Positions 14,935 through 23,350 are shown, counted from the stretch's first letter. The stretch is 41,332 nucleotides of DNA from Delftia acidovorans (GCA_031286585.1 JAITUC010000017.1:1-41332); one strand, 5' to 3'. The notes: generated by a model not told the origin, from the sequence alone. Made by a program: numbers and translations.

Positions 14935-15816
14935 TTACATCCAATAGACCAGCACGTAGAGGAACAGCCAGACCACGTCCACGAAGTGCCAGTACCAGGC
15001 CGCGCCCTCGAAGCCGAAGTGCCGCTCGGCCGTGAAGTGGCCCGCATGCAGGCGCATGGTGATGAAGAACAGCATCAGCATGCCCACGAAGACGTGGAAG
15101 CCGTGGAATCCCGTGAGCAGGAAGAAGGTCGAGCCGAACACGCCCGAGGACAGCTTGAGGTTCAGCTCGGTGTACAGGTGGTAGTACTCGTAGCCCTGCA
15201 CGCACAGGAAGACGAAGCCCAGGATCACCGTCATCCACATGAAGGCGATGGTGCGGGCGCGGTGGCCGGCCTGCAGCGCATGGTGGGCGATGGTCAGCGT
15301 CACGCCCGAGGTCAGCAGCAGCGCCGTGTTGATGGTGGGCAGCCAGAACGGGCCCACGGTCTGGAAGGGCTCGACGCTGTTGGCCGGCGAGGCCGTGGCG
15401 CCGGCCGCCATGCTGGGCCAGACCGCCTTGAAGTCGGGCCACAGCAGGGCGTTGTCCAGGCTGCCCAGCGCGGGCACCGAATGCGAGCGCGCCCACCACA
15501 GGGCGGTGAAGAAGGCGCCGAAGAACATCACCTCGGAGAAGATGAACCAGCTCATGCTCCAGCGGAAGGACAGGTCGATCTTGCGTCCGTACTTGCCCGA
15601 CTCGCTTTCATGCGCGGCTTCCCGGAACCAGAAAAAGAGCACGGCCAGCCACCAGACCAGTCCAAGGCCCAGGCTGTACATGCCCCATTCATGCCCGTTG
15701 ATCCAGTTGCCCGCGCCCAGGATCACGAAGAACAGCCCCGCCGCCGCCATGACGGGGTGGCTGGACTCTGCCGGCACGTAGTAGTAAGGCGTTTTGCCGT
15801 GGGTGGTTGCACTCAT
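14935..15816 (-). CDS. coxC: Cytochrome c oxidase subunit III
   Basis: 293-residue integral membrane subunit of the aa3/caa3 oxidase. It shows the seven-helix subunit III pattern: HPVMAAAGLFFVILGAGNWI, FRWSMSWFIFSEVMFFGAFF, INTALLLTSGVTLTIAHHAL, LGFVFLCVQGYEYYHL, FFLLTGFHGFHVFVGMLML and AWYWHFVDVVWLFLYVLVYW. The conserved Glu in FSEVMFF and the GFHGFHV motif are present. It lies downstream of ctaG and DUF2970 and ends at the bidirectional terminator. Confidence 0.96.
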   Translation of the reverse strand: MSATTHGKTPYYYVPAESSHPVMAAAGLFFVILGAGNWINGHEWGMYSLGLGLVWWLAVLFFWFREAAHESESGKYGRKIDLSFRWSMSWFIFSEVMFFGAFFTALWWARSHSVPALGSLDNALLWPDFKAVWPSMAAGATASPANSVEPFQTVGPFWLPTINTALLLTSGVTLTIAHHALQAGHRARTIAFMWMTVILGFVFLCVQGYEYYHLYTELNLKLSSGVFGSTFFLLTGFHGFHVFVGMLMLFFITMRLHAGHFTAERHFGFEGAAWYWHFVDVVWLFLYVLVYWM

Positions 15817-15886
15817 TGCTCAGCTCCTGAAATTCTTGGTTCTCTGTTTCCCGTCTATCACTCTCTGTCCCCGAAGGCCGCGCCGC

Positions 15887-16099
15887 TCAGACCACGAGCT
15901 TGACCAGCGCGATCAATCCCAGCACCAGCACGAAGATGGCCGCCAGCCCCACTGCAATCACATGCAACGGCGTAATGCGCTCCCCGTCCTGCCGGTACTC
16001 GCTTGCCCTGCGCACGCCGAAGAGCGACCAGGCCACGGCGCGCACCGTGCGCCACACGCTGGGCGGGCGGCGCGGCTCCTCGGACTGCGGCGCATTCAT
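15887..16099 (-). CDS. DUF2970 small membrane protein
   Basis: 70 residues starting MNAPQSEEPRR, with WRTVRAVAWSLFGVR and then a single C-terminal transmembrane helix (PLHVIAVGLAAIFVLVLGL). This matches the DUF2970 family commonly found between ctaG and coxC in beta-proteobacteria. The start overlaps the ctaG stop by 3 bp (16096-16099 region), so translation is coupled. Its biochemical role is unknown; cluster position suggests oxidase assembly or stability. Confidence 0.9.
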   Translation of the reverse strand: MNAPQSEEPRRPPSVWRTVRAVAWSLFGVRRASEYRQDGERITPLHVIAVGLAAIFVLVLGLIALVKLVV

Positions 16100-16716
16100 G
16101 AGGCGGGCTCCTGCTTCGGCCCGGCCGCCACCGGCGCCTCGCCCGTGGGTGCGGCCGGCGTCCTGCCGCCCACCTCGAAGAAGGTATAGGACAGCGTGAT
16201 CGTGGTCACATCCTTGGAGATGCGCGGATCGATCACGAAGGCCACCGGCCATTCGCGCTTCTCACCGGGCTCCAGCGTGTACTGCGAAAAGCAAAAGCAC
16301 TCCAGCTTGTTGAAATGCGCGGCCGCCTGGCGTGGCGCATAGCTCGGTATCGCCTGGGCCGCCATGCGGCGGTTCTGCACATTCTGGAACTCGTACATGA
16401 CCGTGGCCAGCTCGCCCGGATGGACCTGGATGGAGCGCTGCGCCGGCTTGAAGTCCCAGGGCCCGCGCGCATTGGCGTCGAACTCCACGGTGATGGTGCG
16501 GCTCTTGTCCACCTGCGAGTTGGCCGGCAGCTTCACATCGCGCCCGGCCGTGCCGTTGCCCGGCACCTGGCGCTCGGACAGCGACAGGATGTTGATGCCC
16601 GTGAGCTCGCAGATGTGCTTGTAGATGGGAATCAGCACGTAGCCGAAGGCAAACATGCCCAGCGCCACCACGGCCAGCTTGCCCACCATCTTCGCGTTTT
16701 CACTGCGCACGCTCAC
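16096..16716 (-). CDS. ctaG: Cytochrome c oxidase assembly protein CtaG/Cox11
   Basis: 206-residue copper chaperone for the CuB site of subunit I. One N-terminal transmembrane helix (KLAVVALGMFAFGYVLIPIY) anchors a periplasmic Ig-like domain. The copper-binding C-x-C lies in LECFCFSQYTL (C140 and C142). The conserved LPANSQVD, VEFDANARGPWDF and FVIDPRISKDVTTITLSYTF segments are present. The C-terminal tail is Pro/Ala-rich. It follows the small assembly protein and is coupled to DUF2970. Confidence 0.95.
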   Translation of the reverse strand: MSVRSENAKMVGKLAVVALGMFAFGYVLIPIYKHICELTGINILSLSERQVPGNGTAGRDVKLPANSQVDKSRTITVEFDANARGPWDFKPAQRSIQVHPGELATVMYEFQNVQNRRMAAQAIPSYAPRQAAAHFNKLECFCFSQYTLEPGEKREWPVAFVIDPRISKDVTTITLSYTFFEVGGRTPAAPTGEAPVAAGPKQEPAS

Positions 16717-16740
16717 GGACGTCCCTCCTGTTGCCTGCCC

Positions 16741-16848
16741 TCAATGGAGCACGGTGATCTTGATCACGAAGCCGGCCAGAAAGACCAGCGCCACCGATAC
16801 CAGGATCAGCGCCAGCCGCAGGTTGGCTTTTCGTTGCTGTGCGTCCAT
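16741..16848 (-). CDS. Cytochrome oxidase small assembly protein (35 residues)
   Basis: A short frame reads MDAQQRKANLRLALILVSV and continues into ALVFLAGFVIKITVLH before the stop. It has a polar N-terminus and one transmembrane helix, the pattern of the small assembly proteins encoded between coxA and ctaG in Comamonadaceae. GGAG lies 8-11 nt before the ATG at 16848 and supports this start; an ATG at 16863 would add five residues. It sits 24 bp before ctaG. It is easily missed because of its size. Confidence 0.85.
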   Translation of the reverse strand: MDAQQRKANLRLALILVSVALVFLAGFVIKITVLH

Positions 16849-16892
16849 TTTTCTGATCTCCATGACTACCGGCAATCTTTGAAACTGTCGCG

Positions 16893-17031
16893 ACCCAGCC
16901 CAGGGACACCGAGGAAGGGCCTACGCCGGCCGCGCCGCCCCGCACCGAGGGTGTCGTCCCCCTCCCGCGTAGCGAGAGAGGGCGCCGTGCACACGGGGGA
17001 AGGCGCGAAGCGTCTCAGGGGATGCCTCATT
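16893..17031. repeat. GC-rich intergenic repeat region between coxA and the small assembly gene
   Basis: A stretch with repeat-like blocks such as CCCCCTCCCGCGTAGCGAG next to GAGAGGGCG, then CACGGGGGAAGGCGCGAAGCG. It shares the CGTAGC and GGGGG/CCCCC vocabulary with the repeat at 23446-23494, as expected for a dispersed GC-rich intergenic repeat of this group. Imperfect stems such as CCCTC/GAGGG could slow or stop transcription. No gene is seen. Confidence 0.5.
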
Positions 17032-18702
17032 TCAACCAATCACGCGGGTGGCTGTTGCATCGAGCTTGGGCGGGGTCTCGAAGGTGTGGAACGGCGCCGG
17101 CGAAGGCACTTCCCACTCCAGGCCCTCGGCGGCCTCCCAGGGCTTTTGCGGCGCCTTCTCGCCCTTGCCGCGCATGGCGGGCACGACGACGAAGAGGAAG
17201 AAATACACCTGCATCAGACCAAAGCCCAGCGCGCCCAGCGAGGCCACCATGTTGAAGTCGGCGAACTGCATGGGGTAGTCGGCATAGCGTCGCGGCATGC
17301 CGGCCAGGCCCAGGAAGTGCATGGGGAAGAAGGTGACGTTGAAGAAGATCAGCGAGCCCCAGAAGTGGATCTGGCCGCGCGTCTCCGAATACATCACGCC
17401 GGTCCACTTGGGGGACCAGTAGTAGTAGGCCGCGAACATGGAGAACAGCGATCCGGCCACCAGCACGTAGTGGAAGTGGGCCACCACGTAGTAGGTGTCC
17501 TGCAGCTGGATGTCGATGGGCGCCATCGACAGGATCAGGCCGGTGAAGCCGCCCATGGTGAACACGAAGATGAAGCCCACCGAGAACAGCATGGGCGTCT
17601 CGAAGGTCATGGAGCCGCGCCACATGGTGGCCACCCAGTTGAAGATCTTCACGGCCGTGGGCACCGAGATCAGCATGGTGGCGTACATGAAGAACAGCTG
17701 GCCGGTCACGGGCATGCCGGTGGTGAACATGTGGTGCGCCCACACGATGAAGGACAGGATGGCGATGGACGAGGTCGCATACACCATGGACGCATAACCG
17801 AACAACTTCTTGCGGCTGAAGGCCGGCACGATCTGGCTGATGATGCCGAAGGCCGGCAGGATCATGATGTAGACCTCGGGGTGGCCGAAGAACCAGAAGA
17901 TGTGCTGGTACATCACCGGGTCGCCGCCGCCTGCGGGGTTGAAGAAGCTGGTGCCGAAATGGCGGTCCGTCAGCGTCATGGTGATGGCGCCGGCCAGCAC
18001 GGGCATGACGGCGATCAGCAGGTAGGCGGTGATCAGCCAGGTCCAGGCGAACATCGGCATCTTCATCAGCGTCATGCCGGGCGCGCGCATGTTGAGCACG
18101 GTGACGATGATGTTGATGGCGCCCATGATGGAGCTGGCGCCCATGATGTGCATGGCCAGGATGGAGGTGTCCATGGACGGGCCCATCTGCAGCGTCAGCG
18201 GCGCATACAGCGTCCAGCCCGCGGCGGGGGCACCACCGGGCATGAAGAACGAGCCCACCAGCATCAGGCCGGCCGGGATCAGCAGCCAGAAGCTGAAGTT
18301 GTTCATGCGAGCGAAGGCCATGTCGGAGGCGCCGATCTGCAGCGGCAGCATCCAGTTCGCAAAGCCCACGAAGGCCGGCATGATGGCGCCGAACACCATG
18401 ATCAGGCCGTGCATGGTGGTCAGCTGGTTGAACAGCTCGGGGTTGACGATCTGCAGCCCGGGCTGGAACAGCTCGGCGCGGATCAGCAGCGCCAGCACCC
18501 CGCCCACCATCAGCATGGTGAACGAGAACAGCAGGTACAGCGTGCCGATGTCCTTGTGGTTGGTGGCGAACATCCAGCGGCGCCAGCCCGTGGGCGTGGC
18601 GTGGTGGTGATGGTCGTCATGCCCGTGTCCATGCTCGTGCTCATGCGCATGTTCGTGGCCCTCGCCCGCAGGGCTGTGGATGGGGGGAAGTACGGCGCTC
18701 AT
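17032..18702 (-). CDS. ctaD: Cytochrome c oxidase subunit I
   Basis: 556-residue catalytic subunit of the heme-copper oxidase, with the twelve-helix core. Metal sites are visible: the low-spin heme ligand in TTMHGLIMVF, the CuB His and cross-linked Tyr in FGHPEVYIMILP, the CuB His pair in VWAHHMFTTGMP, and the heme ligands in VVAHFHYVL. The D-channel region is conserved (IGASDMAFARMNNFSFW). The Glu in GHPEV marks a type A1 enzyme. An unusual N-terminal extension (about residues 13-35) is packed with His (GEGHEHAHEHEHGHGHDDHH). It lies 35 bp downstream of coxB. Confidence 0.97.
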   Translation of the reverse strand: MSAVLPPIHSPAGEGHEHAHEHEHGHGHDDHHHHATPTGWRRWMFATNHKDIGTLYLLFSFTMLMVGGVLALLIRAELFQPGLQIVNPELFNQLTTMHGLIMVFGAIMPAFVGFANWMLPLQIGASDMAFARMNNFSFWLLIPAGLMLVGSFFMPGGAPAAGWTLYAPLTLQMGPSMDTSILAMHIMGASSIMGAINIIVTVLNMRAPGMTLMKMPMFAWTWLITAYLLIAVMPVLAGAITMTLTDRHFGTSFFNPAGGGDPVMYQHIFWFFGHPEVYIMILPAFGIISQIVPAFSRKKLFGYASMVYATSSIAILSFIVWAHHMFTTGMPVTGQLFFMYATMLISVPTAVKIFNWVATMWRGSMTFETPMLFSVGFIFVFTMGGFTGLILSMAPIDIQLQDTYYVVAHFHYVLVAGSLFSMFAAYYYWSPKWTGVMYSETRGQIHFWGSLIFFNVTFFPMHFLGLAGMPRRYADYPMQFADFNMVASLGALGFGLMQVYFFLFVVVPAMRGKGEKAPQKPWEAAEGLEWEVPSPAPFHTFETPPKLDATATRVIG

Positions 18703-18737
18703 GCTGTTATCTCCAATCGCTCATCTGTCTTGCGGGC

Positions 18738-19919
18738 TCACTGGCCGGGGAACTTGCCGGTGCGGGCGGCCACGAACTCGGCCGGCTGCACCAGCTGGCC
18801 GGTCTTGTTGGACCAGTGGTTTTTGGCGAAGGTGACCACGGCGGCCAGCTCGGTGTCGCTCAGCTGTTTCCAGGCGGGCATGGCGCCGTTGGCACGGCCT
18901 TCCAGCACCACATGCATCATCTCGGCCGTGGGGCCCAGGACGATGGGGCTACCGTCCAGCGGCTTGATGGGACCGGCGCCCTTGCCGTTGGCCTGGTGGC
19001 AGGCCGCGCAGTTGGCGGCATAGACCTTCTCGCCGCGTGCGATCAGGTCGGGCAGGGCCCAGACCTTGCTGGGATCGTCCTTCTTGGCGGCGGCGATCTT
19101 CTTTTGCTCGTCCACCCAGGCCTTGTAGCCGTCGTTCGACAGCACCTTCACGTGGATGGGCATGTAGGCATGCTCCTTGCCGCACAGCTCGGCGCACTGG
19201 CCGTAGTAGTCGCCGGTCTTCTCGGCGCGGAACCAGGTGTCGCGCACAAAGCCCGGGATCGCGTCCTGCTTGATGCCGAAGGAAGGCACCATGAAGGAGT
19301 GGATCACGTCGTTGGCCGTGGTGATGATGCGCACCTTGCGGTCCACGGGCACAACGAGCGGGTTGTCCACCTTGAGCAGGTAGTCGTTGGGAGCCTTGGA
19401 GACATCGCCGCTGTCGGACAGCGCGCGGTGGCTGCTGTCCAGCGTGGAGATGAAGCTCAGGCCCTCGCCTTCGCCGTTGATGTAGTCGTAGCCCCACTTC
19501 CACTGGTAGCCCGTGGCCTTGATGGTGACATCGGCATTGGTGGTGTCCTTCTGCGCCACCAGCACCTTGGTGGCCGGCAGCGCCATGAGCACGACGATGA
19601 TGAAGGGCACGATGGTCCAGACCACCTCGACCGTGGCCGATTCGTGGAAGTTCGCCGCCTTGGCGCCGCGCGATTTGCGGTGCTTCCAGATCGAATAGAA
19701 CATCACGGCGAACACGCCGATGAAGATCACCGTGCAGATGATCAGCATCATCCAGTGCAGGTAATGCTGCTCATGCGCGATGCGCGTGACCGCCGGATGA
19801 AGGTTGAGCTGATTGACGGCCGGGCCGCCTGGCAGATCTGTCGCCGCATGCGCGAGGGAGCCTCCCCCTGCCACACTCATCAAGCCCCAGAGAACCAGCT
19901 TGGTGGAAATGCTTTTCAT
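18738..19919 (-). CDS. coxB: Cytochrome c oxidase subunit II with fused cytochrome c domain (caa3 type)
   Basis: About 393 residues from the ATG at 19919; a GTG at 19928 would add three. A signal peptide is followed by two transmembrane helices (MMLIICTVIFIGVFAVMFYSI and VVWTIVPFIIVVLMALP), the cupredoxin domain and a C-terminal cytochrome c domain. CuA ligands are visible: the His of DVIHSFMVP and the cluster CAELCGKEHAYM (C-x3-C-x3-H-x2-M). The fused heme domain has CAACH and a likely axial Met in NGAMPAW. The fusion makes this a caa3-type oxidase that can accept electrons through its own cytochrome. It is the first gene of the cluster, so a promoter is expected upstream. Confidence 0.96.
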   Translation of the reverse strand: MKSISTKLVLWGLMSVAGGGSLAHAATDLPGGPAVNQLNLHPAVTRIAHEQHYLHWMMLIICTVIFIGVFAVMFYSIWKHRKSRGAKAANFHESATVEVVWTIVPFIIVVLMALPATKVLVAQKDTTNADVTIKATGYQWKWGYDYINGEGEGLSFISTLDSSHRALSDSGDVSKAPNDYLLKVDNPLVVPVDRKVRIITTANDVIHSFMVPSFGIKQDAIPGFVRDTWFRAEKTGDYYGQCAELCGKEHAYMPIHVKVLSNDGYKAWVDEQKKIAAAKKDDPSKVWALPDLIARGEKVYAANCAACHQANGKGAGPIKPLDGSPIVLGPTAEMMHVVLEGRANGAMPAWKQLSDTELAAVVTFAKNHWSNKTGQLVQPAEFVAARTGKFPGQ

Positions 19920-20583
19920 AGTTTTCACTTACATCTAAGCCTCGGGTTATCCACTCGCTCCGCTGCGCCGGCGTGGGGGCCGCGCAGCCAGACCGTTCAA
20001 CGCCTGCCCAAAGGGCAACTCCCGGCCTCAACTGTCCGAGCATGCATGAAAGCGCCGCAGATGTGCCTGCGCGCAATCACCAATAGCGTGCTCACAGGCA
20101 TCGCAGGCAACTCGGACGTGGGACCGGGATTCGGGCGTACAGCCATCCCCGCATGCGCCTGCAGGCGCATGAATTCGGGGGACAGCAGCAAGGTGGACGG
20201 AAGGATGCGCGCACGCCGGCCATTCAGGGCATATGTGCCATGCAGGCCGGGAGCGGATTGGAAAAGGGGGCGCATGCGGCCCTGCATGCGACGCACAAGA
20301 GGTGACAGCAGGGACAGAAAGACCAGTGCCTGCTCCCAGAGGAACAGGCACTGCTGCAGCCGGTGATGATCAAACTCGTGGACGGGCCGCTCCTGGATGG
20401 GTAGGCCCGTTCTCGTTCCCGTGGCAAAACGAAACACCAAATCGTCTCCCCTTTCGGCCTGCGGACCGCTGGTCTTCTCCCGGCCCGGGAAAGCGAGCCC
20501 AGGGAAAAGCTGTTGTCTCTGTCAGCTCGGGAAAAGTGTAGACGTTTTTGTTTTCGATCAATGACCGGAAAGCGACATTGGGG
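19920..20583. other. Long region upstream of coxB without a confident gene
   Basis: About 660 bp between coxB and the BioC-like gene. The minus strand has a 147-codon frame (19997-20440) with looser codon choice than its neighbours and no recognisable motif; I do not call it. A perfect 20-bp palindrome, CATGCGCCTGCAGGCGCATG, lies at 20152-20171. An A/T-rich patch (20530-20565, GTAGACGTTTTTGTTTTCG) may hold a promoter. The coxB promoter must lie here but cannot be placed with confidence. Confidence 0.5.
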
Positions 20584-21486
20584 CTATCGCAAACCCGTGT
20601 TGCGTGGCTGGCGCAGCATGCTGCGCATGTCCTCCAGCGATACGGCGCTGCTGGACTCCAGGCGCACGCGCGGCTGAGGCTTGTAGGCGTGGCCGTAGAC
20701 GATCTCGAAGGTCAGCGCCAGCTGCGCGTCGGGGCCGGCCAGGCGCTCGCGCAGGGCGTCGTGCAGGCGCTGCTGCCAGCGGCGGCCGCGCAGCGCGGCA
20801 AAGCGCTGCGGATGGAAGTTGCGGCCCAGCTCCCGCAGCTCCTGCAGCAGCCGCTCGGGCGTGGCAAAGGTCAGCGTGATGTGCTCCATGTCCATCACCG
20901 GCTCGCTGAAGCCAGCATGCACCAGCATGTCGCCCCAGTCATGCATGTCGGTGAAAGCCTGGCCGGCGGGCGGCCAGCCCAGCTGGGCGTAGACGGCGTG
21001 CAGCTCGCGCAGCGTATCGGGCCCCAGGCAGGAGAACATCACATAGCCGTCCACGGACAGCGCCTGGTGCCAGCGCGTGATCAGCGCCTGTGGATCGGCT
21101 TGCTGGTGCAGGGCCATATTGGCCCACAGCATGTCCACGCCGGCAGGCTCGGGCTCGCCGAAGCGCGTGGCGCCCCCGGTCCAGCGCGCGGGCTGCCACC
21201 AGCGCGCGCCCAGCTGCTCGCGGGCTTCGGCCTCGTGCGCGGGCGAGGCTTCATAGACCAGGCATTCGGACTGCGCATAGCGCTGGCGCAGCAGCGCATG
21301 GGCCTGCAGGCCGCCACGCACGGGCTGCCAGTGGCACCAGCGCTGCGGCGGCTTGACGATCCAGTCCAGCCGCTCCTGCATGCGCCGCGCCACCTCCTCA
21401 TGCAGCCAGGGCGAAGCCGCAGGCGCGGCCTGCTGCCAGCGCAATGCGGCGACCGGATCGATGGTGGGGGGCAATTCGTGGGACAT
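20584..21486 (-). CDS. BioC-like methyltransferase-fold protein
   Basis: 300 residues from MSHELPP. The segment MFSCLGPDTLRELHAVYAQLG is characteristic of BioC (malonyl-ACP O-methyltransferase, the first step of pimeloyl-ACP synthesis), as are DMHDWGDMLVHAGFSEPVMD and MEHITLTFATPERLLQELRELG. Unusually, the SAM-binding motif I that should read like DLGCGTG is replaced by HWQPVRGGLQAHALL. It may therefore be a degenerate or non-catalytic relative, or a family that binds SAM differently. Longer upstream starts would overlap the comF promoter and are unlikely. Divergent from comF. Confidence 0.75.
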   Translation of the reverse strand: MSHELPPTIDPVAALRWQQAAPAASPWLHEEVARRMQERLDWIVKPPQRWCHWQPVRGGLQAHALLRQRYAQSECLVYEASPAHEAEAREQLGARWWQPARWTGGATRFGEPEPAGVDMLWANMALHQQADPQALITRWHQALSVDGYVMFSCLGPDTLRELHAVYAQLGWPPAGQAFTDMHDWGDMLVHAGFSEPVMDMEHITLTFATPERLLQELRELGRNFHPQRFAALRGRRWQQRLHDALRERLAGPDAQLALTFEIVYGHAYKPQPRVRLESSSAVSLEDMRSMLRQPRNTGLR

Positions 21487-21563
21487 GGCTGGGCGGGGAA
21501 TCCGGGCTCCTCGAAAGACAGGCGCCCGGCCCCGGAGCAAAGGGGTGGCGGACGCGGCGCGAG

Positions 21564-21569
21564 TATATT
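21564..21569 (+). promoter_or_regulatory. -10 hexamer of comF (leaderless geometry)
   Basis: TATATT at 21564-21569, then exactly 6 nt (GACTCC), then the ATG at 21576. No Shine-Dalgarno sequence precedes the start, so a leaderless mRNA is predicted. The -35 is weak. Confidence 0.5.
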
Positions 21570-21575
21570 GACTCC

Positions 21576-22310
21576 ATGCCCAACCTGCCTGCGTCATGGC
21601 TTTCGCACTGGCATGCCGGCCTGCCCAGCCAGTGCGCCGTCTGCCGCCGCTGGCCGGCGCAGCGCCTGTGCCAGGACTGCCGCTTGCGCTGGGCCAGGCC
21701 ACTGCCGCGCTGCGGGCTTTGTGCCATGCCGCTGCCGGCGGGACACGGCGCCAGCGGCGGCCAGCAGGTCTGCGGCGCCTGCCTGGTCAAGCCCCCGCCA
21801 CTGGCGCACTGCCTTGCCGCGCTGGACTACGCCTATCCCTGGCACACGGTGATCGGCGACTTCAAATTCCGGGGAGACACCGGCCTGGCACGCAGCCTGG
21901 CCGCCCTGCTGCTGGAGCGGCACGGCGTCCGGGAGCAGCTGGAGCAATGCGATCTGCTGCTGCCCATGCCCCTGTCTGCCCAGCGCCTGCGCGAACGCGG
22001 CTTTCACCAGGCCCTGGTGCTGGCCCGTGCGCTGTCCGGCCCATCCACGCGCGGCAAGTTGCGGCACCAGGCCGTGCAGCGCGCCCACACGGCACAGGCC
22101 CAGCATGACCTGCCGCGCGCCCTGCGCCTGCGCCAGCTGCGCGGCGTCTTTGCAGTGCCGCCGGCGCAACTGCCCCATGTGCGCGGCCGCAACATCCTGC
22201 TGATCGACGATGTGATGACCACGGGTGCCAGCCTGCATGCGCTGGCCACCTGCCTGCGGCGCGCAGGCGCGGCCGAGGTCAGCGCCATGGTGCTGGCACG
22301 CACGCCCTGA
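21576..22310 (+). CDS. comF: ComF family protein (phosphoribosyltransferase-like)
   Basis: 244 residues. The N-terminal zinc-binding part has paired cysteines (CAVCRRW, CQDC, CGLC, CGAC). The C-terminal phosphoribosyltransferase fold has the PRPP motif ILLIDDVMTTGAS and the ComF segments KFRGD, LLLPMPLSAQRLRERGFHQA and LVLARAL. ComF proteins support DNA uptake during natural transformation in some bacteria; in others the role is unclear. Start chosen at MPNLPASW because a -10 box lies just before it and longer starts run through the divergent promoter region. Confidence 0.92.
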   Translation: MPNLPASWLSHWHAGLPSQCAVCRRWPAQRLCQDCRLRWARPLPRCGLCAMPLPAGHGASGGQQVCGACLVKPPPLAHCLAALDYAYPWHTVIGDFKFRGDTGLARSLAALLLERHGVREQLEQCDLLLPMPLSAQRLRERGFHQALVLARALSGPSTRGKLRHQAVQRAHTAQAQHDLPRALRLRQLRGVFAVPPAQLPHVRGRNILLIDDVMTTGASLHALATCLRRAGAAEVSAMVLARTP

Positions 22311-22362
22311 CCATGGGGGTTCCGGGCCCGGGGGCATAGGCCGCCGCGAGACAATACGGGCC

Positions 22363-22860
22363 ATGTTCCATATCGTTCTCGTCGCGCCGGAGATCCCGCC
22401 CAACACCGGCAATGTGATCCGTCTGGCCGCCAACACCGGCTGCAGCCTGCACCTGATCGAGCCGCTGGGCTTTTCCATGGAAGACCGCCTGATGCGCCGC
22501 GCCGGGCTCGACTACCACGAGTACGCGCCCGTGCGCCGCCATGCCGACTGGCAGGCCTTCCTGCAGGACTGCCAGCCCGACCGCCAGCGCATGTTCGCCA
22601 TGACCACGCACAGCAGCAGCCCCGCCCACGCCATCGGCTTTCAGCCCGGCGACTGGCTGGTGTTCGGCTCCGAAAGCAAGGGCCTGCCCCCCGAGGTGCG
22701 CGAGCAGTTCCCGCCACAGCAGCGCCTGCGCCTGCCCATGCTGCCGCAGCAGCGCAGCCTGAACCTGTCCAATGCCGTGGCCGTGACCGTGTTCGAAGCC
22801 TGGCGCCAGCAGCAATTCGTGGGCGCCGCCCTGGCCGAGGGAGCGGCCGGCGCGGCCTGA
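22363..22860 (+). CDS. trmL: tRNA (cytidine(34)-2'-O)-methyltransferase TrmL
   Basis: 165-residue SPOUT (alpha/beta-knot) methyltransferase that modifies the wobble base of tRNA-Leu isoacceptors. Family motifs: FHIVLVAPEIPPNTGNVIRL at the N-terminus, the Leu/Glu-rich LIEPLGFSMED, then GDWLVFGSESKGLP and MLPQQRSLNLSNAVAVTVFEAWR, which form the knot and SAM site. The length is typical. GACAAT at 22350-22355 lies 7 nt before the ATG, and no Shine-Dalgarno is present. It lies 52 bp after comF. Confidence 0.95.
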   Translation: MFHIVLVAPEIPPNTGNVIRLAANTGCSLHLIEPLGFSMEDRLMRRAGLDYHEYAPVRRHADWQAFLQDCQPDRQRMFAMTTHSSSPAHAIGFQPGDWLVFGSESKGLPPEVREQFPPQQRLRLPMLPQQRSLNLSNAVAVTVFEAWRQQQFVGAALAEGAAGAA

Positions 22861-23044
22861 GCGATCAGGCCGGACCGGGCGGAAAGTTCCCGGCCGATTG
22901 TTTCAACGGCTGAAAAAGCGCATTGCCAATTCAAGGGTTTTTCCTGATTCCAAGCCGTCCTACATTTGAGTCATGGGCTCTACGTTACCAAGCGATTTCC
23001 GCAAAGAACGCCCTGTCCCAGAAACAAAACAAAGGACTTGAATC

Positions 23045-23350
23045 ATGAAGAACACCCGCCGTTTTGCCGTCCTGGCCGCCCTCTCCGTCTCCGCCATCGC
23101 CGCACAGGCCGCCGGCTTCGACTACGCCGACAACAGCAGCTATCCGCCCGAAGTGAAGACCCAGAGCACGCTGACACGTGCCCAGGTCATGGCCGACCTC
23201 AAGGCCGCCCAGGCCAATGGCACCATGCCCTCCGTCGCAGAAGGCTACCTGCCCATCCAGAACACCGCTGCCACCAGCGTGAATCGCGATGAAGTGCGCC
23301 GCGAAGCCGCTGCCGCCGAGCGCGCCGGTCAACTGAACTTCGGCGCCTGA
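23045..23350 (+). CDS. DUF4148 secreted protein
   Basis: 101 residues with a Sec signal peptide (MKNTRRFAVLAALSVSAIAAQAA) and a short mature part containing LTRAQVMADLKAAQANGTMP, the DUF4148 signature, and VNRDEVRREAAAAERAG. Such proteins are small, periplasmic or secreted, and present in many copies in Burkholderiales; their function is unknown. AAAGGA upstream of the ATG is a good ribosome binding site. A strong terminator follows. Confidence 0.92.
   Translation: MKNTRRFAVLAALSVSAIAAQAAGFDYADNSSYPPEVKTQSTLTRAQVMADLKAAQANGTMPSVAEGYLPIQNTAATSVNRDEVRREAAAAERAGQLNFGA

Noticed and set aside
16315..19023. 902-codon plus-strand frame opposite the oxidase genes
   Set aside because: His/Gly/Arg-rich composition is the mirror of coxA and ctaG codons; no domain is recognisable.
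19997..20440. 147-codon minus-strand frame upstream of coxB
   Set aside because: No recognisable motif, weaker codon preference than the neighbours and no ribosome binding site; left as uncertain non-coding.
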